Of a stretch of 12,413 nucleotides of DNA, positions 5,564 through 12,056 are shown in pieces. This stretch comes from an archaeon (lineage in GTDB: Archaea > Thermoproteota > Nitrososphaeria_A > Caldarchaeales > Wolframiiraptoraceae), in contig JAPDJZ010000010.1 in the NCBI GenBank assembly GCA_029258815.1, forward strand, positions 1 through 12,413, in the 5' to 3' direction. Within the stretch, counting starts at the first letter, position 1. Each line of letters begins with the position of its first letter. The position numbers and the translations under genes are program-made. The notes beneath the pieces are model-generated. The model did not search any database. It worked only from the letters and a program-made list of their open reading frames with translations, and had not been told where the DNA came from.

Positions 5564-6301
5564 CTATGCTAGAACTATGTAGGATCTCTTAACCCCGGGA
5601 GGAATCCTAAGCTTTCTAAGCTTCTCCTCCTCCGCCGTAACTGAGAAGAATCCCCCGAGGGCCACCCCGTTCTCTGCGAGCACCTCCACGAGGGCGTTAA
5701 AGAGGTATGGATCCGGGGTTTGGGCGCTTATTGCGAGAACGCTGTCGTTTTTGCAGCTCCTCCTCACCAGAAGCCAGTATGCTTTTGCAGCCCCTCGACC
5801 GGCTTCGCGGAAGATTACAGGTATAGAGTGGCCGTCCGCGGTTACCGGCTCGCTCGATAGGAGATACATCGTTCTGGAGATCGCGGTCGAGAGGTAGCTC
5901 GCGAGCGGAACGCTCAAAACGTCTAGGGGCAGGATGGCCGTTATCTTCATTCCGGAGAACTCCTCGAGAACGTGGGCGCCTATTATCTTGAGCATGTTCG
6001 GGTTGAGCATGACCGCGGCCAGGTCCACGTCTCCGTTATGCTCCGCGCTCTCGGAGATTAGGGCGGCCAAGTTTATGTTCTCCAGCAGGTTTTTCAGAAG
6101 CCTTTCAGCTTTAGAGGACCTAGGAGCGGTCTTCCCGGTAATATATCTGGTGAGCGTGGAGACGGGTATCCCGGTGATCGCGGAGAGAGCTTTATAATCG
6201 TACCTGGATTTAAGAACCTTGAGCAGATCGACTGCTATCATGCTCGCGTCGGCCGTGAGGTCTATCGAGAAGCTCCTACTCTTCCTAAAAGCTCTGGCCA
6301 T
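5564..6301 (-). CDS. HTH regulator with degenerate phosphoribosyltransferase-like domain
   Basis: A 245-residue probable transcription regulator. Residues about 24-70 form a Cro/CI-type helix-turn-helix (YKALSAITGIPVSTLTRYIT, then GKTAPRSSKAERLLKNLLE). Residues about 95-245 resemble the type I phosphoribosyltransferase fold found in archaeal regulators such as GfcR: AILPLDVLSVPLASYLSTA matches the usual substrate-side strand and loop, and VLAISAQTPDPYLFNALVEV matches the strand-loop-helix where enzymes carry the PRPP loop. Here the expected VDDVxTTGGT is replaced by AISAQTPDPY, so catalysis is unlikely and a ligand-sensing or purely structural role is inferred. No operon partner: it is divergent from sua5 and convergent with tfs. 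The ATG at 6301 lies 33 nt after a TATA-like element inside a perfect palindrome (6319-6343), which suggests autoregulation. Confidence 0.75.
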   Translation of the reverse strand: MARAFRKSRSFSIDLTADASMIAVDLLKVLKSRYDYKALSAITGIPVSTLTRYITGKTAPRSSKAERLLKNLLENINLAALISESAEHNGDVDLAAVMLNPNMLKIIGAHVLEEFSGMKITAILPLDVLSVPLASYLSTAISRTMYLLSSEPVTADGHSIPVIFREAGRGAAKAYWLLVRRSCKNDSVLAISAQTPDPYLFNALVEVLAENGVALGGFFSVTAEEEKLRKLRIPPGVKRSYIVLA

Positions 6302-6318
6302 GTTTCGGCATTCATCCC

Positions 6319-6343
6319 TGTAAATCGAGAATTAAGATTTACA
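6319..6343. promoter_or_regulatory. Perfect palindrome over the regulator's TATA box, candidate operator
   Basis: TGTAAATC (6319-6326), a 9-nt spacer GAGAATTAA, then GATTTACA (6336-6343): a perfect 8-bp inverted repeat. The minus-strand TATA-like CTTAATT falls in the spacer and right arm, centred about 33 nt before the regulator's ATG. A protein bound here would compete with TBP. The element also lies upstream of sua5, about 120 nt from its start. Confidence 0.55.
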
Positions 6344-6426
6344 CGTCGAAAACGTTTGAAGTTATACCTAGAAAAATCAAGAGGGATTAAGAGGGGAGTT
6401 CGCGGGGCGGAGGGCGGCTGTCGAAC

Positions 6427-6434
6427 GTTTTTAG
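6427..6434 (+). promoter_or_regulatory. TATA-like box for sua5
   Basis: GTTTTTAG, centred about 31 nt before TTG 6461. The spacing equals that of other genes in the window and supports the TTG start. Confidence 0.4.
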
Positions 6435-6460
6435 GCTGGGGGGTCGCTTGGTAGCTTGGG

Positions 6461-7543
6461 TTGCCCGAGGGCGTTAAGACGAGGATTCTGAGGGTCGACT
6501 CTCTGAGGCCCGACCTAGATAAGCTTAGGGAGGCGGCTGAGGTTATAGGGCGCGGCGGCTTAGTCGCTTTCCCGACCGAAACCGTCTACGGCCTCGGAGC
6601 GGATGCCGGGAACCGGGAGGCGGTTATGAGAATATTTAGGAGCAAGAATCGCCCGGCCGATAACCCGCTGATAGTCCACATCTGCGAGCTTGAAGACCTG
6701 GAAAGCCTCGCGAGAGAGGTCCCCGAGGAGGCGTATAGGGTCGCCGAAAAGCTTTGGCCAGGGCCCGTTACCGTAATCCTCTGGAAGTCTTCCGAGGTCA
6801 TCGACGAGGTTACCGCGGGTCTCCCTAAGGTGGCGATCCGGATGCCTTCTCATCCGATAGCGTCGAACCTGATTAAGCTCTGCGGCGTTCCGATAGCCGC
6901 TCCGAGCGCGAACCTCGCGGGCAGGCCATCCCCCACGACGGCCGAGCACGTCATCAGGGATCTTTATGGGAGGATAGAGCTTATCATCGACGGCGGCGAG
7001 ACGCTCTTCGGAGTTGAGTCGACGATAATCGATGTAACGGTTAGACCTCCGAGGCTTCTAAGGCCCGGCCCTATACCCGTCGAGGAGCTTGAGAGGGTTC
7101 TGGGTTTCGGGATAGAGATTCCGGCCTACGCTAGGGGGCTTGCCGAGGCCGAGGCCGCCCTCTCGCCGGGGACGAGGTATAGGCATTATGCTCCGAAGAC
7201 CCCGATTAAGCTCGTTGAGGCGGAGCGCTATGACGACTACGAGGCATACGCCTCCACGGTTTCCGAGATAGCTGAGAGGGAGGCGTCCAAGGGTTTGAGG
7301 ATAGCTATTCTTGCCTCGCGGGAGACGAGCGGATACTATTCCCTCAGGGGGTTTAGGGTTCTCGTTCTAGGATCCCGGGAAAATCCCTACGAGGTTGCGA
7401 AGAACTTGTTTAGGGTTTTGAGGGAGCTGGACGACCTAGATCTGGATCTGGCGATATGCGAGGGGTTCGAGGAAAAGGGTCTCGGGCTGACGATAATGAA
7501 TAGGCTGAGGAAGGCGAGCGGGCACAACGTAATCCGGGTCTAG
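6461..7543 (+). CDS. sua5: Threonylcarbamoyl-AMP synthase Sua5
   Basis: Makes threonylcarbamoyl-AMP from threonine, bicarbonate and ATP, the first step of t6A37 modification of ANN-decoding tRNAs; the product is then used by the KEOPS complex. 360 residues in two parts. The YrdC/YciO domain occupies about 15-215, with AFPTETVYGLGADA at 36-49, SKNRPADNPL at 61-70, LWPGPVTVIL at 99-108, AIRMPSHP at 125-132, APSANLAGRPSPT at 147-159 and LLRPGPIP at 199-206. The linker SPGTRYRHYAPKTP at 235-248 leads into the C-terminal Rossmann-like Sua5 domain (about 250-360) that distinguishes Sua5 from the short YrdC. All landmarks are intact. TTG 6461 is the first in-frame start and is supported by promoter spacing. 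Divergent from the HTH regulator; convergent with the small gene at 7549-7800 with 5 nt between the stops. Confidence 0.93.
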   Translation: MPEGVKTRILRVDSLRPDLDKLREAAEVIGRGGLVAFPTETVYGLGADAGNREAVMRIFRSKNRPADNPLIVHICELEDLESLAREVPEEAYRVAEKLWPGPVTVILWKSSEVIDEVTAGLPKVAIRMPSHPIASNLIKLCGVPIAAPSANLAGRPSPTTAEHVIRDLYGRIELIIDGGETLFGVESTIIDVTVRPPRLLRPGPIPVEELERVLGFGIEIPAYARGLAEAEAALSPGTRYRHYAPKTPIKLVEAERYDDYEAYASTVSEIAEREASKGLRIAILASRETSGYYSLRGFRVLVLGSRENPYEVAKNLFRVLRELDDLDLDLAICEGFEEKGLGLTIMNRLRKASGHNVIRV

Positions 7544-7548
7544 GCGCG

Positions 7549-7800
7549 CTACTCCTCCTGAAGCGAGAGAAGCGCGTTAGCCCTATGATATAGGATTCTT
7601 ATCCTTAGCTCTATGCTGGATAGCCTGCCTCTTAGAGCTTCGGGGATATTCTTTGGGAGAAGCTTTCGAACCTCCCCGGAAAGCTCCTCCAAGATCAGCT
7701 TCGCGAATTCCATCCTAGCCTCCCTATCTAGGAGGCCCTCGCAATACCTCAGATCCCTTTCAATCGCTCGAATCCTCCTCTCGACCTCCTCCAGCTTCAT
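7549..7800 (-). CDS. Small helical (coiled-coil) protein, unknown
   Basis: An 83-residue protein rich in Glu, Arg and Leu with heptad-like spacing in the first half (MKLEEVERRIRAIERDLRYC and on) and again near residues 57-80. It is therefore predicted to be almost entirely alpha-helical, probably an oligomerising coiled-coil hairpin broken by KNIPEALRG near 50-58. No membrane segment, Cys pair or enzyme motif, and I do not recognise a family. The coding potential looks real: the opposite strand gives only a Ser-rich shadow, and a TATA-like element (7831-7843, minus strand) lies about 35 nt before the ATG at 7800. It shares a divergent promoter region with coaD and converges on sua5, neither of which predicts its job. 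Confidence 0.65.
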   Translation of the reverse strand: MKLEEVERRIRAIERDLRYCEGLLDREARMEFAKLILEELSGEVRKLLPKNIPEALRGRLSSIELRIRILYHRANALLSLQEE

Positions 7801-7830
7801 CTAACGCTCGCCATCCATCCGAGCCTAAGC

Positions 7831-7852
7831 GTATAATAAAAAGATTATAACG
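7831..7852. promoter_or_regulatory. Divergent AT-rich promoter region
   Basis: GTATAATAAAAAGATTATAACG serves both directions. The minus strand reads TTATTATAC about 35 nt before ATG 7800. The plus strand reads TATAATAAAA (7832-7841) and ATTATAAC upstream of coaD, leaving a leader of roughly 30-40 nt before TTG 7902. It is the most AT-rich stretch between these genes. Confidence 0.45.
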
Positions 7853-7901
7853 TGGCTTCCTCCCATCCGATACGAATTCTTGCAGCGGGCTGTGATGAGG
7901 C

Positions 7902-8627
7902 TTGAGGAAGCTTTTGGAGAAGGAGCTTAAGCTGAGTCCTTGCTGGGGCATCCTCGTCGAAGCCGTTAAAAGCATTCCGAATTTCGAAGCACGTAAAATC
8001 GAGGTTAGGGATAAGATCCTCCCCGAGAAGCCTGATATAACCGCTGAGGAGCTTTCGAAGCTCATGTCCATCCCGCTGGGGGAGGCGCTCGTAATCCTGG
8101 ATGAGCTTAGAAGAACCCCTAGAGAAGTTGAAGAGGAGATCTCCAAGCCCATCCGCGAGCCTAGCCATAGGCTGGCGGCTTTAGGCGGAACCTTCAGCAA
8201 AATCCACTACGGCCACCTAATGCTCCTCTCGGTCGGGGTTAGATCAGGCGAGAGGCTCATCATAGGCGTTACCACGGACGGGTTTGCGAGGACTCTGGGC
8301 AAGGAGTATCCGGTCCCGCCGTTCGAGGAAAGGGTTCGGGGGCTTAAGCGCGTTCTCGCGGAGCTGGGCTGGCTTAACAGGTGTAAGATAATTCCCTTGG
8401 AGGATCCCTACGGGGTGGCGGTGGAGGACCCGGGCATAGAGGCTCTCGTTACGAGCCCGTTCACCTACTTCCGGGGAGCCGAGATAAATAGGATCCGAGT
8501 TAAGCGCGGGATGAGGCCCCTCGAAATCGTCGTCTGCCCCCTCGTCCTAGCATGGGATGGAAAGCCCATCTCAAGCACTAGGATCTTCAGGGGGGAGATA
8601 GATGAGAAGGGGGGCGCGGCCCGCTAG
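7902..8627 (+). CDS. coaD: Archaeal phosphopantetheine adenylyltransferase with N-terminal extension
   Basis: Transfers AMP from ATP to 4'-phosphopantetheine, giving dephospho-CoA in coenzyme A synthesis. The nucleotidyltransferase domain occupies residues about 90-235: ALGGTFSKIHYGH (92-105, the HxGH motif), VTTDGFA, PVPPFEERVRGL, VTSPFTYFRGAEINRIRVKRGM (183-204) and KPISSTRI (221-228), the C-terminal ATP-binding signature. The archaeal stand-alone enzyme is about 150-160 residues. Here an extra segment of about 88 residues precedes it, including DITAEELSKLMSIPLGEALV (45-64), which looks like a helix-turn-helix or small helical bundle. No in-frame start exists before TTG 7902 (TGA at 7896-7898). 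GTGA at 7892-7895 may serve as a weak Shine-Dalgarno. The TAG stop shares CTAG with the convergent membrane gene. Confidence 0.85.
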   Translation: MRKLLEKELKLSPCWGILVEAVKSIPNFEARKIEVRDKILPEKPDITAEELSKLMSIPLGEALVILDELRRTPREVEEEISKPIREPSHRLAALGGTFSKIHYGHLMLLSVGVRSGERLIIGVTTDGFARTLGKEYPVPPFEERVRGLKRVLAELGWLNRCKIIPLEDPYGVAVEDPGIEALVTSPFTYFRGAEINRIRVKRGMRPLEIVVCPLVLAWDGKPISSTRIFRGEIDEKGGAAR

Positions 8628-9553
8628 AGGCTTCCGAAGAACATCAATAGTATGAACATTATTAGTCCGACCGCTATCGTGGCCTTCCAAGACGCTTCGT
8701 ACAGCTTCCTAAAGCCCGCCGTATTATATACGACCAGCCCCAGGGTCGAGAACATGGAGAACAGGCTTAATAGATACTCTTGAAGCGGTATATCCTCGCT
8801 AAGCCTGATCGAGGTTCTCCCTAAGAGCCTATCATAGCTTACGTCGCTCCAATTCCCCGTGCATAGATCGACCTTATCCGATATCTTCTCAACGCCCCCC
8901 TCGAACCAAGAAACCCCACTCATATTCATATAGGTCTGGGTGTTCCTCAGGGCCTCCTCGGCCTCGCTCACCCCCAGATACGACCAGTCGGGCAGGGTCA
9001 GGTTGGGGTAGGCTCTGAAAGCCCTGAGGTATCCGACCCTAACAACATCCGCCGAGATCCGTATCTCGCCTTTAGGAGTCGTCCCGATTAGGTCCGCGTT
9101 TCTAAACGTAACGTTCTGGAAGCTTACGTCGACTATCATAAAAGACGCCCTCGGCACTTGGAGGGCTAGGGGGGCTTGGAGGGAAGCGAAGACCGCAACC
9201 ACTATGAAGGAGTGGAATACCAGGGTGAGGAGCTTCACCAAGTTCAGGTCTCTTCCCGTGAACATGGCGACGAGGAGTATCGCCATCACTATTATGAACA
9301 GCATTATAACGGATTGAACGCTCCTAGCGGCTACTATCGAGCCGAAGTCCGGAGTTGTGGGCGTGAGCCCCTCGAATCCCCGAAGCCCGAAAGTCATTTC
9401 TATCTTATAGTGGAGAATGTAGTCGGTTACGTAGGATAGGATCAGTACGGCGATTATGAAGATCGCGAGGCCGCGGAGGAGCCTCAGCCATTTCTTTACG
9501 TCTATCTCGTAGACGAGCTCTTTAAGCCAATCGAGTATCTCCTGCTTACTCAA
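8624..9553 (-). CDS. Five-helix membrane protein with an extracytoplasmic domain, unknown
   Basis: A 309-residue integral membrane protein that I do not recognise. Predicted helices: about 27-46 (LAIFIIAVLILSYV), 78-98 (SVQSVIMLFIIVMAILLVAM), 107-127 (LLTLVFHSFIVVAVF), 260-277 and 289-307. With a cytoplasmic charged N-terminus, the 130-residue stretch 128-258 falls outside. It contains repeated short phrases on the theme of pentapeptide-like beta strands (MIVDVSFQNVTFRNADLIGT) and four N-glycosylation sequons: N147, N184, N210 and N234. The first of these strands (FQNVTFRNADLIG) recalls pentapeptide-repeat sequence but is too short to claim. TTG 9553 is the first in-frame start. It lies 38 nt after the 116-residue gene, with which it is probably co-transcribed. 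It ends on a CTAG shared with coaD. Confidence 0.7.
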   Translation of the reverse strand: MSKQEILDWLKELVYEIDVKKWLRLLRGLAIFIIAVLILSYVTDYILHYKIEMTFGLRGFEGLTPTTPDFGSIVAARSVQSVIMLFIIVMAILLVAMFTGRDLNLVKLLTLVFHSFIVVAVFASLQAPLALQVPRASFMIVDVSFQNVTFRNADLIGTTPKGEIRISADVVRVGYLRAFRAYPNLTLPDWSYLGVSEAEEALRNTQTYMNMSGVSWFEGGVEKISDKVDLCTGNWSDVSYDRLLGRTSIRLSEDIPLQEYLLSLFSMFSTLGLVVYNTAGFRKLYEASWKATIAVGLIMFILLMFFGSL

Positions 9554-9591
9554 GTTCCCGATCTGCTCTTCGTTCTCCTCCGATTTATCCT

Positions 9592-9942
9592 TTAACCCCG
9601 AAAGCGCTTGAGAGCCGCTAAGGCGGTCACGGCGATTATCAGCGCGAGGCTCAGATCCACGGCTAGGGGTATAAGCTCCTCGCGGGCTCTTCTGAAGCTC
9701 ATCCCCGGGGATAGCGCCATTTCCGGAGCTTCTCCGGCGACTACCGCAGAGGTAGTGGTGGCTGCGGGCTTCGTGATCTTCGGCGGGGCCCTGGCTTTTT
9801 CCGCCTCCCCGTAGGGCTGGATAGCCGGCATCCGGGCTGCTGCGGCTTCTCGAACAATCGATTGAGCGTAGCCTAGGATCGAGTCCACCGCCAGGGCGAG
9901 GAGGATGGCCGCGAGGACTACCATTACCGCCCGTCTGCCCAC
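9592..9942 (-). CDS. Small bitopic/exported protein with a low-complexity linker, unknown
   Basis: 116 residues. An N-terminal hydrophobic segment (AVMVVLAAILLALAVDSIL, about 5-23) looks like a signal peptide or anchor. It is followed by about 60 polar, Ala/Pro/Thr-rich residues (RAPPKITKPAATTTSAVVAG) typical of a flexible extracytoplasmic linker, then a C-terminal hydrophobic helix (LIPLAVDLSLALIIAVTALA, about 90-109) and a basic tail KRFRG. The layout is that of a surface-anchored small protein. No family recognised. GTG 9942 is fixed by a strong Shine-Dalgarno, GGAGGTGG, ending about 8 nt upstream (minus strand 9950-9957), which also shows it is translated from an internal position of an operon led by the winged-helix gene 47 nt upstream. 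Confidence 0.65.
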   Translation of the reverse strand: MGRRAVMVVLAAILLALAVDSILGYAQSIVREAAAARMPAIQPYGEAEKARAPPKITKPAATTTSAVVAGEAPEMALSPGMSFRRAREELIPLAVDLSLALIIAVTALAALKRFRG

Positions 9943-9949
9943 GCCTTTA

Positions 9950-9957
9950 CCACCTCC
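9950..9957 (-). promoter_or_regulatory. Strong Shine-Dalgarno for the GTG start at 9942
   Basis: Minus-strand GGAGGTGG, with GTAAAGGC between it and GTG 9942. Promoter-proximal genes in this window lack such sites, so this marks an internal operon gene. Confidence 0.6.
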
Positions 9958-9989
9958 TCGAAGCCCATAAGTCTATGGATTAGAACGCG

Positions 9990-10415
9990 CTACCAGAGTT
10001 TATGCCTCCACAGCCTCGCCGTCTCGATCCAGAAGAAGATTGAGGAGAGGGCTCCGATGGCCGCCGCGTGGAGATCTAGGATTGGAAAGCTCCTCATTAG
10101 GTAGAGGGTGAGCAAAGCCGTTAGGAAGACCGCGTAGAAGAGCATCCGGGGGACGAGCCTCCCCCCGATCATCACGAATAGCTTGAGAACGCCTATATCC
10201 ACCTTCTCAACGGCCAGATATCTACCCCGCTCATCCCGGGAGACGAGCCTCATATCCTTAAGCTTCTCCAGATGATGATGGGCAACGCTGGGGCTCGAGA
10301 ACCCCAAAGCCCTCTGAAGCTCCCTAACGCCCAGCGGCTCGCCCCTCCTAAGCATATACAGATAGACTTGGAGCGTCTTGCCGCGAAGCTTATAGATTTC
10401 CTCGCGCTCGGTCAT
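9990..10415 (-). CDS. Membrane-anchored winged-helix (ArsR-like) protein
   Basis: 141 residues. Residues about 5-65 form a winged helix: KTLQVYLYMLRRGEPLGVRE is the first helices, LQRALGFSSPSVAHHHLEKL the recognition helix, and MRLVSRDERGRYLAV the wing. The domain is followed by two membrane helices at about 88-108 (VPRMLFYAVFLTALLTLYLM) and 113-133, with a basic end RLWRHKLW. Winged-helix domains fused to two C-terminal helices are recurrent in archaea, where they are thought to sense the membrane or a membrane partner; that is family-level inference. The ATG at 10415 lies 33 nt after a TATA box (10444-10452). It is the first gene of a probable three-gene operon with two membrane or exported proteins, which may be its targets or signal partners. 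Confidence 0.78.
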   Translation of the reverse strand: MTEREEIYKLRGKTLQVYLYMLRRGEPLGVRELQRALGFSSPSVAHHHLEKLKDMRLVSRDERGRYLAVEKVDIGVLKLFVMIGGRLVPRMLFYAVFLTALLTLYLMRSFPILDLHAAAIGALSSIFFWIETARLWRHKLW

Positions 10416-10443
10416 CCCGCGACGCCTCTAGAAGCTAGATCCG

Positions 10444-10452
10444 AGATAAAAG
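10444..10452 (-). promoter_or_regulatory. TATA box for the winged-helix operon
   Basis: Minus-strand CTTTTATCT, centred 33 nt before the ATG at 10415. Confidence 0.45.
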
Positions 10453-10478
10453 CTCTTTAGGCGTCCGGGAGGGTGGGG

Positions 10479-10486
10479 TATTTAAG
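10479..10486 (+). promoter_or_regulatory. TATA box for the small membrane protein gene
   Basis: TATTTAAG, centred 29 nt before ATG 10511 and 35 nt before the second in-frame ATG at 10517. Confidence 0.5.
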
Positions 10487-10510
10487 GCGATCGATGGATT
10501 TCAGAGACCG

Positions 10511-10735
10511 ATGGAGATGGTGAGGCTGGCCAGGGTCGTCGGGCTGCTTATAACCGCCGGATCCGCGGGCTTCGCCGCGTTCTATGTCCTCTGGTTCTTC
10601 GGCCTTCTCCCGCTAGACCCCGACCTCGCCATAAGAATTCCAGTTCTCCTAGTCGTCCTAGCCCTATGCTTCATCGCGGCCTGGCTGGGCTACGTTATGG
10701 CAACGGCCCCGACTAGACCTGAATCCCAAGCTTGA
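10511..10735 (+). CDS. Two-helix small membrane protein, unknown
   Basis: 74 residues with two predicted membrane helices: about 8-32 (VVGLLITAGSAGFAAFYVLW, continuing FFG) and 41-65 (AIRIPVLLVVLALCFIAAWL), joined by the short acidic loop LLPLDPDLA, with a polar tail TAPTRPESQA. No signature motif and no recognised family. A clear TATA box supports transcription. Either ATG 10511 or ATG 10517 (giving MVRLARVV) could be the start, and the second fits the window's usual 33-34 nt promoter spacing better. It is divergent from the winged-helix operon and its last 23 nt overlap the 3' end of the convergent glycosyltransferase gene, so the coding ends are interleaved on opposite strands. Confidence 0.6.
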   Translation: MEMVRLARVVGLLITAGSAGFAAFYVLWFFGLLPLDPDLAIRIPVLLVVLALCFIAAWLGYVMATAPTRPESQA

Positions 10736-12056
10736 GGAGTATGTCGGCATACCATTCGGCTTTAACCGGGAAGAATACTAGGAACCATGCTACTTGGACC
10801 GCGGTTAATCCGTAGAGCACGACCTCCGAAATCAGATCTCCCTCGAGAAGCTTCGGCAAGCCTACCGCTATCGCGGGGACCGCCATGTAGAAGTAGAAGG
10901 GGTAAACCCATCGATGAAGCAGATGGGCTAGGGGGAAGTAGATCAGGTAGTTCGTCGCGAGCCAGCAGAGTATGAAGAACTCGAGCTTCGGGAACTCGCC
11001 CCTCCTAAGCTTAAGGTAAGAGAAGTATGCCGAGAAGGCGAAGACGACCCAGCTCATCCACCAGAGCGGGGTCTGCATGCCGTAATACGCTATCGGGTGA
11101 TAGGTCTTCAGGCTATCGACGCTTACGGCGACGACATAGTAGCTCCTCCTCGAGAACTGGAACAGCGGATTCGTCCAGCTTAGGGGCATGGAGACCTCAT
11201 CGCTCTCCGAGAAGGTTAGGGACGAGTGGTAGGTTAAGATGTAGTTCAGATGCTCGAAGGGCGTCCGGTACGCGCCGTAGTAGTAATCGTAGGCTCCTAG
11301 GCCCAGGAGTAGGACGAGCGCCGCGACGAAGCCGACCCTCTCAACCGCCCTCAGCCAGCTTCCGAGGGATTCTCTAAGGCTTCCGGCGCCGTATCCGCTT
11401 CTAAGTGCCTCGTAGACTAGAATTGCTAGGATCACCAGGGGCGCGGAGGTTTTCGAGAGTGATGCTAGGCCTAGGGCCGCGCCGGCCGGGATGAGCCTAC
11501 CTCTGAGGTATAGTAGCGCTCCGAGGAGGGAGAACATCAGGGCTGGGGCATCGAGCATGGCTATCGAGCCTATGTTGAACGAGGTTATGTCGAAGCCGAA
11601 TAGGACGGCCGCGAGGATCGACGCCCTGTAGCTTCCCGTAAGCTCGTAGGCTAGGAGGCCGAGCAGGTAGACGGACGCGGCGCCGCATAGGCTTATCAAG
11701 GTTCTCCAGCCGTATGGGTTATCTCCGAAGAGGAGGATCCCTAGGATCATGATGAACTTCGAGAAGGGCGGGTGCTCGTTGTTCACGGCCTCGCCCCTTA
11801 GCATCCTCCTAGCCGCGGGGACGTAGTGTGCCTCGTCGAAGATGAAGCCGCACTTAGCTCCCTCGATAGGCGGGTACGTGCACTCCTCCGGCGGAGCCGA
11901 TGGCCAGGGATAGGGGATTATCACCGCCTTCAACGCGACCACCGCCAGGGTTATGGCTAGGAGCCAGATCCTAAGCCTCCGCCTCGACCCGATGCGAAGC
12001 AGGCGCCTAATCCTTCCGCTCAGACCTAATCCTCCCGAAGCCGAAATACGCTTCAA
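10713..12056 (-). CDS. PMT/GT39-like membrane glycosyltransferase
   Basis: A 447-residue GT-C fold enzyme that would transfer a sugar from a polyprenyl-phosphate donor to protein or lipid on the outer face of the membrane. Predicted first helix at about 30-48. The first outside loop carries FIFDEAHYVPAARRML (71-86), with the catalytic-type Asp74-Glu75, and NNEHPPFSK at 92-100. Both are hallmarks of dolichyl-phosphate-mannose protein mannosyltransferases (PMT). Eight or more further hydrophobic helices follow, including GFDITSFNIGSIAMLDAPAL (154-173), which matches the PMT region with a conserved LDAP. A large outside loop lies about 255-330 (YYYGAYRTPFEHLNYILTYH). The length is shorter than eukaryotic PMTs and lacks MIR domains, as in prokaryotes. 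TTG 12056 is the first in-frame start and overlaps the upstream gene by 50 nt. Confidence 0.85.
   Translation of the reverse strand: MKRISASGGLGLSGRIRRLLRIGSRRRLRIWLLAITLAVVALKAVIIPYPWPSAPPEECTYPPIEGAKCGFIFDEAHYVPAARRMLRGEAVNNEHPPFSKFIMILGILLFGDNPYGWRTLISLCGAASVYLLGLLAYELTGSYRASILAAVLFGFDITSFNIGSIAMLDAPALMFSLLGALLYLRGRLIPAGAALGLASLSKTSAPLVILAILVYEALRSGYGAGSLRESLGSWLRAVERVGFVAALVLLLGLGAYDYYYGAYRTPFEHLNYILTYHSSLTFSESDEVSMPLSWTNPLFQFSRRSYYVVAVSVDSLKTYHPIAYYGMQTPLWWMSWVVFAFSAYFSYLKLRRGEFPKLEFFILCWLATNYLIYFPLAHLLHRWVYPFYFYMAVPAIAVGLPKLLEGDLISEVVLYGLTAVQVAWFLVFFPVKAEWYADILLKLGIQV

Noticed and set aside
9360..9390. GTTCGAATCC-like string suggesting a tRNA T-arm
   Set aside because: CCTCGAATCCCCG lies inside the membrane protein gene on the other strand, and no acceptor stem, anticodon arm or other tRNA parts surround it. 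No tRNA was found in the window.
11027..11377. Arg/Ser-rich frame on the plus strand in the glycosyltransferase region
   Set aside because: Antisense shadow of the PMT-like gene with extreme low complexity; no start context or promoter.
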